From assembly GCF_002871945.2 (NCBI RefSeq), contig NZ_CP126963.1, positions 558,001-622,000 on the forward strand: DNA of 64,000 nucleotides. The letters run 5' to 3'. This DNA comes from Gleimia hominis. GTDB taxonomy: Bacteria > Actinomycetota > Actinomycetes > Actinomycetales > Actinomycetaceae. The notes beneath the pieces were generated by a model that was not told where the DNA came from, made no database searches, and saw nothing but the letters and a program-made list of their open reading frames with translations. Both the position numbers and the translations under genes were made by a program. The first letter of the stretch is position 1. Each line of letters opens with the position of its first letter. This document shows positions 17,348 through 28,200 of this stretch, piece by piece.

Positions 17348-17461
17348 CGTACCTGTCAAATAGTGGGAACCGCTTGACCATCCAACAGTGGGAACCGCTT
17401 GACCATCCAACAGTGGGAAGCGCTTAACTATTCAATGTCGGTGTTTGCTTGCCTATCTAAT
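17348..17461 (-). repeat. 25-bp tandem repeat anchored on the spermidine-synthase-like gene stop
   Basis: Read on the minus strand, the first unit begins ATTAGATAG, the final two codons and stop (17437-17461). Units follow at 17412-17436, 17387-17411 and 17362-17386, and a partial one at 17348-17361. The 17387-17411 and 17362-17386 copies are identical on all 25 bases, the 17412-17436 copy is close, and the stop-containing copy is about half identical. As at lexA, the unit phase coincides with the stop codon. Confidence 0.85.
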
Positions 17462-18268
17462 GTCAGTAACTGGTTGGCTGGTCCCAACCCAACGTCGCGC
17501 TTTAGAAGTTTCGAGGAACCGGGGAGTGAACGCAAGCTTGCGTAGTTCACGTTGTAATAGCTGAAAGTAGTCTGCTGGGGGTTCGTTGAGTGCGATAATG
17601 CACACGTTGCCGCGCCGACCGCCGGAGAGGACTTTGCTTTCCGCACAGATCGCCACGTGTTCGAAGGTTGCGAGTGCGCCGGCCACGTCTGTGCGCGCGT
17701 CCACTCCTTTACCGTGGGCGGCGTTCACCAGCAGCACCCCGGTGGGGGACAAGACTCGTTGCGCGGTTTCAAAAAATTGTTTTGAGCGCAGGTTCTGGGG
17801 CGTGTGCGCGTCGGTGAATACGTCGCGCACAATCACGTCGAAACGACCTGGCGCATACTGGTTTAGAGCCTCACGCGCATCCGCAACCCGGATTTTCAAG
17901 TGGGGGCTGCGGGGCAGGTCGAACAGGTTCCGCACCACGCGCGCAAGGTCGGCGTTTATTTCCACGGCCACTTGCTGTGAACCGGGGCGTAAATGGTGCC
18001 AGGCAAGCGGGAGGCAGCAGGCTGCGGCACCTAAATGTAGGGCTCGGACCGGGCCGAAGGGGAAAAGCACGCTCATGGCGGCGGTCATTTGCTGCATGTA
18101 TTCGAACTCGAGGGCGGTTGGATCCGATAGGTTAATACAAGAGGATTCAGCGCCATCAATAAAGACGGTTGCCAGCTGGTTGTCCACCCGCAGTTCTAAC
18201 GTGGAAGTGCCGATGGATACGCGCAGGCCGTCTTTGAGTGGCTGGTGGTTGCGTGTAGGTCGAGCCAT
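17453..18268 (-). CDS. Spermidine-synthase-like methyltransferase-fold protein
   Basis: The 271-residue protein has the spermidine synthase/class I methyltransferase fold. The nucleotide-binding loop is RALHLGAAACCLPLA, followed by the acidic VAVEINADLARVVR and IRVADAREAL. The active-site-like segment is FDVIVRDVFTDAHTP. The N-terminal tetramerisation domain is short, and the classical spermidine synthase gatekeeper motif is not obvious, so an aminopropyltransferase activity is unproven. ATG 18268 (MARPTRN) was chosen; a TTG at 18304 would add 12 residues. It is divergent from dinB, 99 bases away. Confidence 0.78.
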   Translation of the reverse strand: MARPTRNHQPLKDGLRVSIGTSTLELRVDNQLATVFIDGAESSCINLSDPTALEFEYMQQMTAAMSVLFPFGPVRALHLGAAACCLPLAWHHLRPGSQQVAVEINADLARVVRNLFDLPRSPHLKIRVADAREALNQYAPGRFDVIVRDVFTDAHTPQNLRSKQFFETAQRVLSPTGVLLVNAAHGKGVDARTDVAGALATFEHVAICAESKVLSGGRRGNVCIIALNEPPADYFQLLQRELRKLAFTPRFLETSKARRWVGTSQPVTDIR

Positions 18269-18367
18269 GATTAAGACGCTACGTGCCCCGCAGGCTAAAT
18301 CCAAATGAGGCTGTGTTGGGGTGCGGATGGTAGGAAAAGTGTTGGGGGCTCAGACGGGAGGTGGAAG

Positions 18368-19603
18368 ATGTCGAAAGCTCCGCGGGCTGCTTGGGTGCGG
18401 CGCAATTGGGGTCGGGATGATTCGCAGTGCCATATTTTGCACGTGGATATGGATTCGTTTTTCGCTTCCGTTGAGGTTCTGCGCAACCCACAGTTGAAAG
18501 GCAAACCTTTGATTGTGGGTGGGAAGTCCGCGCGGGGCGTGGTGACGTCTGCTACCTACGATGTGCGGGCGCGTGGGGTTTACGCGGGTATGCCGATGGC
18601 GCGGGCGCTTCGGTTGGCGCCGGATGCGTCCGTGGTGCAGTCAACGCGCGGGGTTTATTCACAGTTTTCCCGCCGGGTCATGGCGATTTTAGACCAGATC
18701 ACCCCGCAGGTGGAACGCATCAGTATAGATGAAGCATTTTTAGATGTTCGAGGGGCTACGCGTCGGCTCGGTTCCCCAACGCAGATAGGTACCCTGATTC
18801 GCCAGCGAATCCGCGAGGAAGTGGGGCTCGTGGCTTCGGTTGGGATCGCCCCCGTGAAGTCGGTTGCTAAAATCGCGTCTTCGCACGCTAAACCCGATGG
18901 TCTGCTGCTGATCCCCGCAGCCGCGGTGGTACCATTTTTGCATGCCCTGCCCGTGGGGGCCCTGTGGGGCGTTGGCTCGAGCACGGGGGAGCGGTTGAAA
19001 ACCGCGGGGGTGGACACGGTTTCGGATTTAGCGCACTACCCGCTGAGTAAACTGGATCGGTTACTGGGGGTCGCGCACGCGCGCCGGTTGCACGACTTAG
19101 CATGGGGAGTGGACCCGCGGGCGGTCACGCAGCGGGCGCGAGAGAAGTCCATTGGAACGGAAACGACGTTTAGCACTAATGTCACCGACTTGGATGCGCT
19201 GCTGAGAATGCTGCTGCGCCAAAGCCACGAGTGTGCTCGGCGGTTGCGGGCAGTGAACCTCGTGGGGTGGACGGTGAGTATTAAAGTCCGGTCCGCAGAT
19301 TTTAAAACCGCTACCCGGTCAGTTACGTTGCATGCGCCAACGGATTCGGCGCGTGAAATCACGCACGCTGCCGAGCGCCTCCTGGTGAATTACGGCGTGC
19401 CCAAAGGTGGGGCGCGACTGTTGGGGCTGCGGGTGGAGAACCTACAGGACCGAGCCATGGGGGTGGCGCAAACATTCGACTACGATGAGCGCACGCTTGA
19501 GGCCGAGCGGGCAATGGATGCGATTGCGCAGCGTTTTGGGGAAGCTGCCCTGCAGCCCGCGTCTTTACTGGGCGAGGCCCATGAGGAAGAAGGCCGGGAG
19601 TGA
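18368..19603 (+). CDS. dinB: DNA polymerase IV (Y family)
   Basis: The 411-residue protein is a complete Y-family polymerase with intact metal ligands: Asp27 in HVDMDSFFASVE and Asp121-Glu122 in SIDEAF. YDVRARGVYAGMPM is the conserved fingers segment. The helix-hairpin-helix region (LWGVGSSTGERLKTAGVDTVSDLA) and little finger follow. Near the C-terminus QPASLLG resembles a sliding-clamp binding motif. ATG 18368 follows GGGAGGTGG at 18356-18364. No LexA box was seen upstream, so unlike imuA' and dnaE2 it may not be SOS-controlled. Confidence 0.93.
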   Translation: MSKAPRAAWVRRNWGRDDSQCHILHVDMDSFFASVEVLRNPQLKGKPLIVGGKSARGVVTSATYDVRARGVYAGMPMARALRLAPDASVVQSTRGVYSQFSRRVMAILDQITPQVERISIDEAFLDVRGATRRLGSPTQIGTLIRQRIREEVGLVASVGIAPVKSVAKIASSHAKPDGLLLIPAAAVVPFLHALPVGALWGVGSSTGERLKTAGVDTVSDLAHYPLSKLDRLLGVAHARRLHDLAWGVDPRAVTQRAREKSIGTETTFSTNVTDLDALLRMLLRQSHECARRLRAVNLVGWTVSIKVRSADFKTATRSVTLHAPTDSAREITHAAERLLVNYGVPKGGARLLGLRVENLQDRAMGVAQTFDYDERTLEAERAMDAIAQRFGEAALQPASLLGEAHEEEGRE

Positions 19604-19732
19604 GGCGGCGGGCAGAAATAGAGTTCGCTTAACTTTTGTTTTCAGTACGGTCGCACAAGTCGATAGGATAAGGTTACAGTGCGTTATACGGAACGCATTT
19701 TTCTAGAGGGGAAATACCCGGGGGTGAGAACA

Positions 19733-20170
19733 GTGGCGTTGTCAGAACAGGAACGCGCAATCCTCGAACAGATGGAACGTGAGTTGCGTCGCGATGACCC
19801 ACGTCTGGCATCAACAATGTCGCGGCAACGCACGAATCGGACTGGGCGGACCTATTCGCCTCGCCGCGTCGGCGGTGGGGTAGCGCTACTGCTGGTAGGC
19901 CTGGCGTTACCAATCATTGGTTTAACGATTGGCATACTGTGGTTGACAGTACTGCTTGGGGTAGCGGGATTCGCCCTCATGCTCACAGGCATACTGTTTA
20001 TAACGGTTCCAACAAAACCAACTGTGCCGGCGCCTCGGACCACCTCAGGGGGAAGAGCGGTTCCAAACGTTCATTCATGCAGAGGCAAGAAGATCGGTGG
20101 GAGCGGCGCAAACGCGGCGAGTGACCACAGTTTAGGCGAGCCGGGAAACCGGCCCTGGAGTAATTGGTAG
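19733..20170 (+). CDS. DUF3040 membrane protein
   Basis: The 145-residue protein opens with (M)ALSEQERAILEQMERELRRDDPRLA, the DUF3040 signature, followed by two hydrophobic segments (about 46-66 and 70-95) and a short hydrophilic tail. I chose GTG 19733, which gives the family's standard N-terminus and follows GGGGGTGAG; an upstream ATG at 19679 adds residues not typical of the family. DUF3040 genes often follow dinB in actinobacteria, as here. Function is unknown; it is probably a small cytoplasmic-membrane protein. Confidence 0.8.
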   Translation: MALSEQERAILEQMERELRRDDPRLASTMSRQRTNRTGRTYSPRRVGGGVALLLVGLALPIIGLTIGILWLTVLLGVAGFALMLTGILFITVPTKPTVPAPRTTSGGRAVPNVHSCRGKKIGGSGANAASDHSLGEPGNRPWSNW

Positions 20171-20192
20171 TGCCGTCGATGAAATTAAACTT

Positions 20193-20225
20193 TGAGGGTT
20201 ACGCACAGCTCGTGCGTAACCCTCA
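20193..20225. terminator. Bidirectional stem-loop between DUF3040 gene and glgC
   Basis: TGAGGGTTACGCAC (20193-20206) pairs perfectly with GTGCGTAACCCTCA (20212-20225) around a five-base loop. It lies between two convergent genes and has a modest T-rich stretch on the minus-strand side, so it probably terminates transcripts from both directions. Confidence 0.8.
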
Positions 20226-20380
20226 TCTGTTGTATCTAGCCTTGTGAATTATTTCGCGTTGCAAACTCATCGGGGCTGGCTGGGCCTATCTTGGCTAGGA
20301 ACGCTCATCTGGGCCAGGACGGTGATTCCTAGGTAGAAAGACCATCCTGGTCGAAGATCAATTTTGACTGCAAGAGCGGC

Positions 20381-21619
20381 CTACGGGTTCACCACGTAAC
20401 CTTTTGGTACGACCGTGATTCCAGATTCTGTGACAGTCAGGCCCCGCGCCCGATCGTGTTCCACATCGACACCAACTTGCGCGTCTTCCATCACGACCAC
20501 GTTCTTGTCCAAAATCGCCTTTGACACCACGGCGTTGCGACCAATCCGACAGTTGTCCATCACCACGGAATCTTTGATCTGCGCCCAGGAGTGCACGTAA
20601 ACGCCCGGTGAGATGATTGAACCTTGGATTCTTCCACCAGAAACAATCACGCCAGGCGACACAAACGAGTCAACCGCGTGTCCCATCCGCTCGTGTTCTT
20701 GCGCGTACACGAACTTAGCGGGCGGCAGGTGGCCGGGAATCTGCGTGTGGGTGGGCCACCGGTGGTTGTAAAGGTTAAAGATGGGGTGGACGGAAATCAG
20801 GTCCATGTTTGCCTCATAGTACGCGTCCAGTGTTCCAACATCCCGCCAGTAGTCCCGGTCGCGTTCCGTTGAACCGGGAACGTCGTTGTCAATGAAGTCG
20901 TACACCCCGCAGCCTCCGTGATCCACGAAGTAGGGAACAATATCGCCCCCCATGTCGTGCTCAGACGTTTCATCAGACGCGTCTGCCCGCAGCGCTTTGA
21001 CGAGCGCGTCGGTCGTGAAAATGTAGTTCCCCATGGAGGCGAGGAACGAGTTCGGGTCATCGGGGAGGCCCTCGGTCGTTTCTGGTTTTTCTACGAACCG
21101 TTGGATCCGACCGTCTTTCGCTTCGATCACCCCAAAGGATGGGGACAGTTCGATGGGCTGGCGAATCCCAGCCACGGTGCAGGGCAAGCCAGATTCAATG
21201 TGGTGATCCATCATCTGTGAGAAATCCATGCGGTAAATATTGTCGGCCCCCACGATGACGATGTAATCAGGCTTCTCATCGTCCACAATGTTCAGCGACT
21301 GGTAGATTGCGTCCGCGGAACCCAAGTACCAGTGCGGGCCCCGGCGCTGCTGCGCAGGGACAGGAGTCACGTAGTTACCCAGCAGGTTCGACATGCGCCA
21401 CGTGGTGGTGATGTGGCGGTCCAAAGAATGGGACTTGTACTGAGTTAACACCACCACTTGAAGGTAGCCAGAGTTGACAATATTTGACAGGGCAAAGTCA
21501 ATCAGTCGGTAGTGGCCACCGAACGGAACAGCTGGTTTGGCGCGATCGGTGGTGAGGGGCATAAGCCGCTTCCCCTCGCCACCCGCGAGGACAATTGCGA
21601 GCACATTAGGTTTAGCCAT
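20381..21619 (-). CDS. glgC: Glucose-1-phosphate adenylyltransferase
   Basis: The 412-residue protein makes ADP-glucose from glucose-1-phosphate and ATP. It has the nucleotidyltransferase loop [41 protein letters not shown] and [11 protein letters not shown], and a C-terminal left-handed beta-helix with hexapeptide-like repeats. ATG 21619 (MAKPNV) with GGAAG upstream was chosen over an upstream in-frame start that adds 26 unrelated residues. It is divergent from the glycogen synthase-like gene across about 100 bases, the usual actinobacterial arrangement. Confidence 0.96.
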   Translation of the reverse strand: MAKPNVLAIVLAGGEGKRLMPLTTDRAKPAVPFGGHYRLIDFALSNIVNSGYLQVVVLTQYKSHSLDRHITTTWRMSNLLGNYVTPVPAQQRRGPHWYLGSADAIYQSLNIVDDEKPDYIVIVGADNIYRMDFSQMMDHHIESGLPCTVAGIRQPIELSPSFGVIEAKDGRIQRFVEKPETTEGLPDDPNSFLASMGNYIFTTDALVKALRADASDETSEHDMGGDIVPYFVDHGGCGVYDFIDNDVPGSTERDRDYWRDVGTLDAYYEANMDLISVHPIFNLYNHRWPTHTQIPGHLPPAKFVYAQEHERMGHAVDSFVSPGVIVSGGRIQGSIISPGVYVHSWAQIKDSVVMDNCRIGRNAVVSKAILDKNVVVMEDAQVGVDVEHDRARGLTVTESGITVVPKGYVVNP

Positions 21620-21717
21620 GCTTCCATCATAGTGTGAGGAACATAACTTAGGCGAACGAATGGTCTTATACTGTTTATAGGAATGGTAAAAAAGCAATTA
21701 AAGATGAGGTAAGACCG

Positions 21718-22935
21718 ATGCGAGTAGATCTGCTGACCCGTGAATACCCCCCGCATGTTTACGGTGGTGCGGGTGTGCACGTTGAAGAGCTGGCGCACGT
21801 GCTCAGTGACCTAATCGACGTGCGAGTCCACGCGTTCGACGGACCCCGCGGCACCGACGCACCCGCGGTGGTTGGCTACGACTACTTACCCGGCCTAGAT
21901 GAGGCAAATCCCGCGCTGCGCACCATGGGGGTTGACCTGCAAATGGCTCAGGGCGTGGAAGGCACAGACCTGGTGCACTCGCACACCTGGTACGCAAACA
22001 TGGGGGGACACTGGGCCCACCTACTTCACGAAGTTCCCCACGTGGTGTCCGCCCACTCGCTAGAACCCCTTCGCCCGTGGAAACGCGAGCAGTTAGGTGG
22101 GGGATACAACCTCTCTTCCTGGGCCGAACGCACCGCTTTTGAAGCAGCCGACGGAGTCATCGCCGTGTCCAACGGGATGCGCGAAGACATCTTGCGCTGC
22201 TACCCCAAGATCGCCCCAGACCGCGTCCACGTGGTGCACAACGGGATTGACCTTAGCCGGTGGAACAAGCCACAAACCGACGAGGAAAAGCAAGCAGCGC
22301 GCCAGACCCTCAAACGATTAGGAATCGACGAAAACCGGCCAACCGTAGTATTCGTGGGGCGCGTGACGCGACAAAAAGGACTGCCCCACCTGCTGCGCGC
22401 CCTGCGTGAAGTACCCAAAGAAACACAAGTGGTGCTTTGTGCCGGAGCTCCCGATACGAAACAGATCATGGAAGAAGTCCGCGGCCTAGTGGACGAACTG
22501 CGCGAAGAACTGAACTCGGTGCACCTAATCACCGATATGCTGCCGCGCGAACAACTAGTGGCCGTGCTCAGTGCCGGAACCGTGTTCGTCACCCCATCCG
22601 TGTACGAACCATTAGGGATCGTGAACCTCGAAGCCATGGCCGTTGACCTACCGGTGGTGGGAACCGCTACCGGAGGGATCCCCGATGTGATCGTAGACGG
22701 CGAAACCGGGTACCTCGTGCCAATAGAACAAAAACAAGACGGGACCGGCAAACCACTCGACCCACAAAAATTCCAGCACGACATGGCTCAGCGTCTAACC
22801 GCCCTGCTAGAAGACCCAGACTTAGCGGCACGAATGGGCAAAGCGGGTCGTGAACGCGCCCAAGCACACTTCTCGTGGGAAACAATCGGTAAACGCACCG
22901 TGGAAGTGTACGAACAAGTGCTGAACGCGCGATAG
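21718..22935 (+). CDS. glgM: GT4 glycogen synthase / alpha-maltose-1-phosphate synthase
   Basis: The 405-residue protein starts MRVDLLTREYPPHVYGGAGVHVEELA, the hallmark of actinobacterial GlgA/GlgM. It has a GT-B fold with VFVGRVTRQKGLPHLLRA and the donor-binding EPLGIVNLEAMA (the E-x7-E motif). Such enzymes were named glycogen synthase; the mycobacterial member (Rv1212c) mainly condenses ADP-glucose with glucose-1-phosphate to maltose-1-phosphate for the GlgE pathway. It takes the ADP-glucose made by the divergent glgC. A TATACT at 21667-21672 may be its -10 box. Which product it makes here cannot be decided from sequence alone; the symbol follows the closest recognised relative. Confidence 0.85.
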   Translation: MRVDLLTREYPPHVYGGAGVHVEELAHVLSDLIDVRVHAFDGPRGTDAPAVVGYDYLPGLDEANPALRTMGVDLQMAQGVEGTDLVHSHTWYANMGGHWAHLLHEVPHVVSAHSLEPLRPWKREQLGGGYNLSSWAERTAFEAADGVIAVSNGMREDILRCYPKIAPDRVHVVHNGIDLSRWNKPQTDEEKQAARQTLKRLGIDENRPTVVFVGRVTRQKGLPHLLRALREVPKETQVVLCAGAPDTKQIMEEVRGLVDELREELNSVHLITDMLPREQLVAVLSAGTVFVTPSVYEPLGIVNLEAMAVDLPVVGTATGGIPDVIVDGETGYLVPIEQKQDGTGKPLDPQKFQHDMAQRLTALLEDPDLAARMGKAGRERAQAHFSWETIGKRTVEVYEQVLNAR

Positions 22936-23057
22936 ACGCACGCGAACAGACTCTGAGCACGCCACTGCAAAAACCAAGACCGGGCTGAACAAGCGGTACT
23001 TCAAGCAAGTGGGAACGGCGCCGCCCCGGCGCTCGCGGTGCGCGGTAAGGTTAAGGC

Positions 23058-23855
23058 ATGGAAACAGTTGTGACACTCAAGCACGTGGATGTTCGCCGCG
23101 GCGGAAAACCGATCCTATCGAACATCGACTGGACGATTGGTCCGAGAGAAAACTGGGTGATCCTCGGCCCCAATGGAGCGGGAAAAACGACGTTAATAAA
23201 CCTGCTCACCGGCCGAGTTTTCCCCTCCTACTCCAAAGACAGTAACGTGGAAGCGAAAATCCTGGGGTACAAACTTGGGGAAGTGGACGTGCGGGAACTA
23301 CGTACTTACGTCGGCCTGTCATCCTCCGCGGAACGCTCCTTGATCCGCCCCGAAGCCACAGTTGAAGACCTCGTTCTAAGTTCCATCTACGGTAAAACTG
23401 GGCGCGGACGCGAAGAATATGAACAGCAAGACGTTTCCCGCGCACACGACCTCATGCACTTGTTTGGTATTGAGGCCCTAGCGGACCGCAAGTTCAGCAC
23501 CCTCTCCGCTGGGGAACAGCAACGAACACAAATCTGCCGGGCCCTGATGGCGGACCCGCAGATCCTGATCCTCGACGAACCCGTGGCCGGGCTAGACCTG
23601 GGAGCGCGGGAACTGCTGATGCTAGCGCTCGAAGAGATCGCGAAAGACCCCCGTTCACCAGCGCTCGTGCTCATCACTCACCACCTGGAGCAGATCCCGA
23701 AAGGCTTCACCCACGCAGCCCTCATGAAAAACGGATCCATCATCGGTCAGGGGCCGCTCCACAAGGTACTGACCGACGAGCAGGTCTCTGACGCCTTCGG
23801 CTTACCGCTGCGCGTCGGTGAAGACAACGGTCGCTGGTGGGGGCGCGCCGAATAA
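23058..23855 (+). CDS. ABC transporter ATP-binding protein
   Basis: The 265-residue protein is a single ABC ATPase: Walker A LGPNGAGKTTL, signature LSAGEQQR, Walker B ILILDEPVAGLD and the H-loop histidine in LITHHLEQ. The leading segment VRRGGKPILSNIDWTIGPRENWVILGPNG resembles ModF/YbbL-type ATPases that often stand without a permease. No membrane partner is nearby. It ends 76 bases before glnA2. The substrate is unknown. Confidence 0.82.
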   Translation: METVVTLKHVDVRRGGKPILSNIDWTIGPRENWVILGPNGAGKTTLINLLTGRVFPSYSKDSNVEAKILGYKLGEVDVRELRTYVGLSSSAERSLIRPEATVEDLVLSSIYGKTGRGREEYEQQDVSRAHDLMHLFGIEALADRKFSTLSAGEQQRTQICRALMADPQILILDEPVAGLDLGARELLMLALEEIAKDPRSPALVLITHHLEQIPKGFTHAALMKNGSIIGQGPLHKVLTDEQVSDAFGLPLRVGEDNGRWWGRAE

Positions 23856-23931
23856 GATCTGGGCCGTAACGTTTGAGCCACCCAAGGCCTCAAGCAACAA
23901 AAGAACCCAAGGCAAAACGAGAGGAACGGGT

Positions 23932-25260
23932 GTGCACCCAGCAGCGCAAGAAGTAATGCGAACCGTAGTTGAATCAAACATCCGGTTTATCCGCCTGTGG
24001 TTCACGGACGTATCCGGCCAGCTCAAAGCCGTGGCAATCGACCCGGGCGAACTAGAAGCTGCGTTCAGTGAAGGTTTGGGATTCGACGGGTCCGCAGTGC
24101 AAGGCCTCACCCGCGTGTACGAATCCGACATGCTCCTGCGCCCAGACCCAACCACGTTCGCTCTCCTGCCTAACCAGGGGGAGAAAGTGGCGCGCATGTT
24201 CTGCGACCTGCTCACTCCCGAAGGGAAACCGGCGCTCTCTGACCCGCGCGGCGTACTGGAACGCACCCTGCGACGCGCCGAAGAAATCGGATTCAGCGTG
24301 CAAATTCACACCGAAGTGGAGTTTTACATGCTGAAGCAGACCAGCGACCCCCTCGCTATCGAACCGGTCGACAACGCAGGATACTTCGACTACGTCGCCC
24401 GCGGCGGATCAAACGACTTCCGCCGCAGGGCCGTACAAGCGCTCGAAGACATGGGAATCTCAGTTGAATTCTCCCATCACGAAGCCGGGCCCGGGCAAAA
24501 CGAAATCGACCTGAGGGCCGCGGACGCGCTCACCGCCGCGGACAACATCCAATCCCTCCACACGGTGGTCCAAGAAATCGCGCTGAGCGAGAACCAGATG
24601 GCCACGTTCATGCCAAAACCCTTCATCGACTACCCCGGGTCGGGAATGCATACCCACATCTCCCTACTCGAAGGGGGCAGTAACGCGTTCTACGACCCCG
24701 CCGGGCAACACCGCATGTCCCGCACCGCCCGCGCCTTCATCGCCGGGCTGCTACGCCACGCCCGCGAAATATCCGCCGTGGTGAACCAACACGTGAACTC
24801 CTACAAACGCCTGTGGGGTGGTGGGGAAGCACCCTGCTACATCTGCTGGGGTCACAACAACCGGTCCGCACTCGTGCGCATCCCCCTGTACAAACCCGGT
24901 AAAGGTCAAGACGCGCGCGTGGAATACCGGGCAATCGACTCCGCTGCGAACCCCTACTTAGCCTTCGCGGTCCTAATTGCCGCTGGGTTAGCGGGCGTGC
25001 AGGGACGCTACGACCTCATGGAAGAAGCCCAAGACGACGTGTGGCAACTCTCCGACAGTGAACGTGCGGTACTGGGCATCGAAGACCTACCGCATTCACT
25101 GAAAGACGCGATTGACGCGATGGCGCGCTCTGAATTGGTTGCCACCACGCTGGGGGAGGAAGCGTTCGACTACGTGCTGCGTGACAAGGTTTCGGAATGG
25201 AACGCCTACCGGGCCCAGGTGACACCGTGGGAGCTACGGAAGGCAATCCGGCCTCTGTGA
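23932..25260 (+). CDS. glnA2: Glutamine synthetase, GSI-alpha type (GlnA2-like)
   Basis: The 442-residue protein is a type I glutamine synthetase with the beta-grasp segment FTDVSGQLKAVAI, the EFSHHEAGPGQNEIDLRAADAL metal/ammonia region, PGSGMHTHISL and RVEYRAIDSAANPYL. GTG 23932 follows GAGGAA and gives the normal length; an open extension upstream overlaps the ABC gene. The adenylylated tyrosine loop (NLYDLP-like) is replaced by MEEAQDDVWQLSDSER, so it should not be a GlnE target. The glnA2-glnE adjacency matches Mycobacterium Rv2222c-Rv2221c. In that group GlnA2 is not the main assimilatory enzyme. Confidence 0.92.
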   Translation: MHPAAQEVMRTVVESNIRFIRLWFTDVSGQLKAVAIDPGELEAAFSEGLGFDGSAVQGLTRVYESDMLLRPDPTTFALLPNQGEKVARMFCDLLTPEGKPALSDPRGVLERTLRRAEEIGFSVQIHTEVEFYMLKQTSDPLAIEPVDNAGYFDYVARGGSNDFRRRAVQALEDMGISVEFSHHEAGPGQNEIDLRAADALTAADNIQSLHTVVQEIALSENQMATFMPKPFIDYPGSGMHTHISLLEGGSNAFYDPAGQHRMSRTARAFIAGLLRHAREISAVVNQHVNSYKRLWGGGEAPCYICWGHNNRSALVRIPLYKPGKGQDARVEYRAIDSAANPYLAFAVLIAAGLAGVQGRYDLMEEAQDDVWQLSDSERAVLGIEDLPHSLKDAIDAMARSELVATTLGEEAFDYVLRDKVSEWNAYRAQVTPWELRKAIRPL

Positions 25261-25263
25261 CCC

Positions 25264-28200
25264 ATGGAATCGAAGCACTCACCCACAACTCTCGCGCTCA
25301 CCATAGGTTTCATGGATCCAGACCGCGCCTGGCGGCAAGCTCGCGAACTCGCCCGCGGCCTGGAGGGCCCGTCGCCACAGCAAATCCTGCGTTGGTTTAA
25401 CGTGGCGGACCCAGATGCAGCGCTGCTGGCGTGCCAACGCCTCTTCGACACGGACCCACAAGCGCTGCGCAGTGTGCTGGCTGATGCCCAAGACCGAGAT
25501 GCGCTCCTAACTGTACTGGGTGCCTCCCACGCACTCGCGAACTACATCGTCGCCCATCCCGCGTGCATGCGCATCGGAGAGATTCCCCCGCTGCCGCATC
25601 CGCGCGTGGTTCCAGGCCTGGAGGACGGGGCGGGGGCGGGTTCGCACGAGAGCCAGGTACCCGCGCCGGAGGGCCAGGCACTCACCTGGGTGGACGATAC
25701 AGAACCTGCTGAAAAGATGCTGCGGTGGATGCGAAAACGGATTGAAGGGGAACGAAAAAAAGACCCTGCGGCGAGCGGGCAGACGCTAATTAGGCGCGCT
25801 TACTGGCAGGCCATGATTCGGATTGTGCTGGAAGACTCCCAGGCACCAGACCGGTTCGAACAGGTCGCCACCACGAGCGCTACGATCTGCGACCTGGTGG
25901 ACGCTACTTTGGAGCTGGCGTTGGAATACGCCAAAACGCGGGTGCCCGAGTGTGCGCGCTGGGCGTTCACAATAATGGCGATGGGGAAAACCGGTGGGCA
26001 AGAGCTCAACTATATTTCCGACGTGGACGTCCTTTACGTGTACGAGCCGGCGCCCGACACCGCTAGAAACCCTTTGCCTGGCGGAACCACGAGTGAAAAC
26101 AATTCCCGGGGCGGCGAAGCGCACGAACACGACTTGTGCCGTCAGCTGATTGGACATGTGCGCACGTGCTGCTCAGCGCCGGGCGCCGAACCAGCATTGT
26201 GGACCTTAGACGCCGGGCTGCGTCCCGAAGGTCGGGACGGCCCACTGGCGCGCACGCTTGCAAGCTACGAGCAGTACTACCGCAAGTGGGCGAAACAGTG
26301 GGAGTTCCAAGCCCTGATGAAAGCCCGGATCGGGGCGGGGAACCGGCAGCTAGGTAAACGGTTCTTGCAACTCGTGTCGGCGTTTGTGTGGAATATTGCG
26401 GCGACCACCGGTTTCGTAACTGGGGTGCGGCAGATGCGAACGCGGGTTGAACATTCGGTGCCGGCAAAGCGCAAGGGGACAGAAATCAAGCTTTCGCCCG
26501 GCGGATTGCGGGACGTGGAGTTCAGTGTGCAACTGCTGCAGCTAGTACACGGCCGGTCTGACCCGCGTTTGCGGGTGCGTTCCACGTTGGGTGGTCTTGC
26601 TAGGCTCGCGCAACTGGGTTACGTTGCGCGGTCAGATGCGCAAGTGTTCTCCACTTGCTACCGCACCCTGAGGGTGTTCGAGCACGGTGCGCAACTGCAA
26701 GCGTTCCGGCGCACGCACCAGTTACCGGCCCAAAAGAAGACCGCGCACGTGCTGGCCCGGTGGATCTGGCCGGGTAACAGTGCGGGCAAAGAAGTCTTAG
26801 ACGAGCAGTGGAATGCGGTCCGCGCACAGGTGCGGGACCTGCATCAACGGTTGTTCTACCGCCCGATCGTGCAGACCATCGCGCAGCTAGATGAGCAAAG
26901 CGTGCTGCTGAGCACCGAGGGAGCAGCCCAGCGTCTGCAAGCCCTGGGGTACCGCGACCCGAAAGGAGTGATGCGGCACGTGCAGTCCCTCATAGCGGGC
27001 CCCAGCCGGCGCGCCACCATTCAACGCCACCTGCTGCCCGCGATGCTCGCGTGGATCAGTGGGGGAGCGGAACCTGATCGCGGGATTTTGAACTTCCGCC
27101 GCCTCTCGGACACCATCGGGGGGTCGCACTGGTACCTGGCGTTACTGCGCGACTCCGCGCATGCGGCGCAACGGCTTGCACGCATCCTCCCCACGTCCAC
27201 ATACGCGGTGGAGATGCTGATGGAACATCCGCAGGCAGTGCAGTGGTTGGATGGCAATGGGTTAGAACCCGTTGACTCCGCCGCGTTGGCACGCGAATGT
27301 TTTGCAGTGATGGAACGCAACGCGGACACGGAGGATGCTCTGGAGCGGGTGCGCTACATCCGGGGCCGGGAGTTCACTCGCAGTGCCATCGCTGACGTCT
27401 CCACGCGTATTGACGTTGGCCGGGCACGCACCATTTTGACGGTGGCGACGGACGTGGTGATTGAGGCCGCGCTGTTGCGTGCGCAGCAGGAGGTTGATGC
27501 GGATATCCGCGTGTGCGCCGTGGCGATGGGACGCTACGGTGGGCAGGAGGCTTCGTATGGGTCGGATGCGGACGTAATTTTTGTGCACGAAACTTCTTTA
27601 CCGCCGCAGCGGGGGCAGGAGTTAGCGACGCAGATTGTGCGTAGAACCATTGACTTGTTGGGGCGCGTGGGCCGCACTCCGAGCGTGCAGTTGGATTTAG
27701 ATTTGCGGCCTGAGGGGCGCGATGGGACGCTGAGCCGAACCGTTGAACAGTACGCGCAGTATTGGCGCGAGCATGCGCGCGCGTGGGAGCGGCAGGCGCT
27801 TTTGCGGGCGCGGCCGATTGGCGATAGTGAGCTGGCGGCACAGATGACGCTGGCTTTGCAGCGCCCCCGCTATGAGGCTGAGCTGCAGCCCAATGATTTG
27901 CGCACCGTGCGTTTGCTGAAAGCGAGGATGGAGAACGAGCGGATTCCCCGGGGCGCGGTTCACCATTTGAAGTTGGGGCCGGGTGGGCTCAGTGATGTGG
28001 AGTGGTTGGTGCAGTGGTTCCAGTTGAACTATGCGCGGCAGTATCCGCAGTTGCGAACTACGGGTACCCTGGCGGCGCTCGAAGCGATTGAGGTGCAAGA
28101 ACTTCTACCTGCCGATGAGGTTCAGGTGCTGCGCGACGCGTGGGTGTTTGGCAGCCGGCTGCGAGCGGCAAACGTGCTGGCGAGTGGGAAGACGCGCAAT

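Noticed and set aside
8267..17461. CRISPR array at the tandem repeats near 8267 or 17348
   Set aside because: Units are directly adjacent with no unique spacers, and no cas genes are present.
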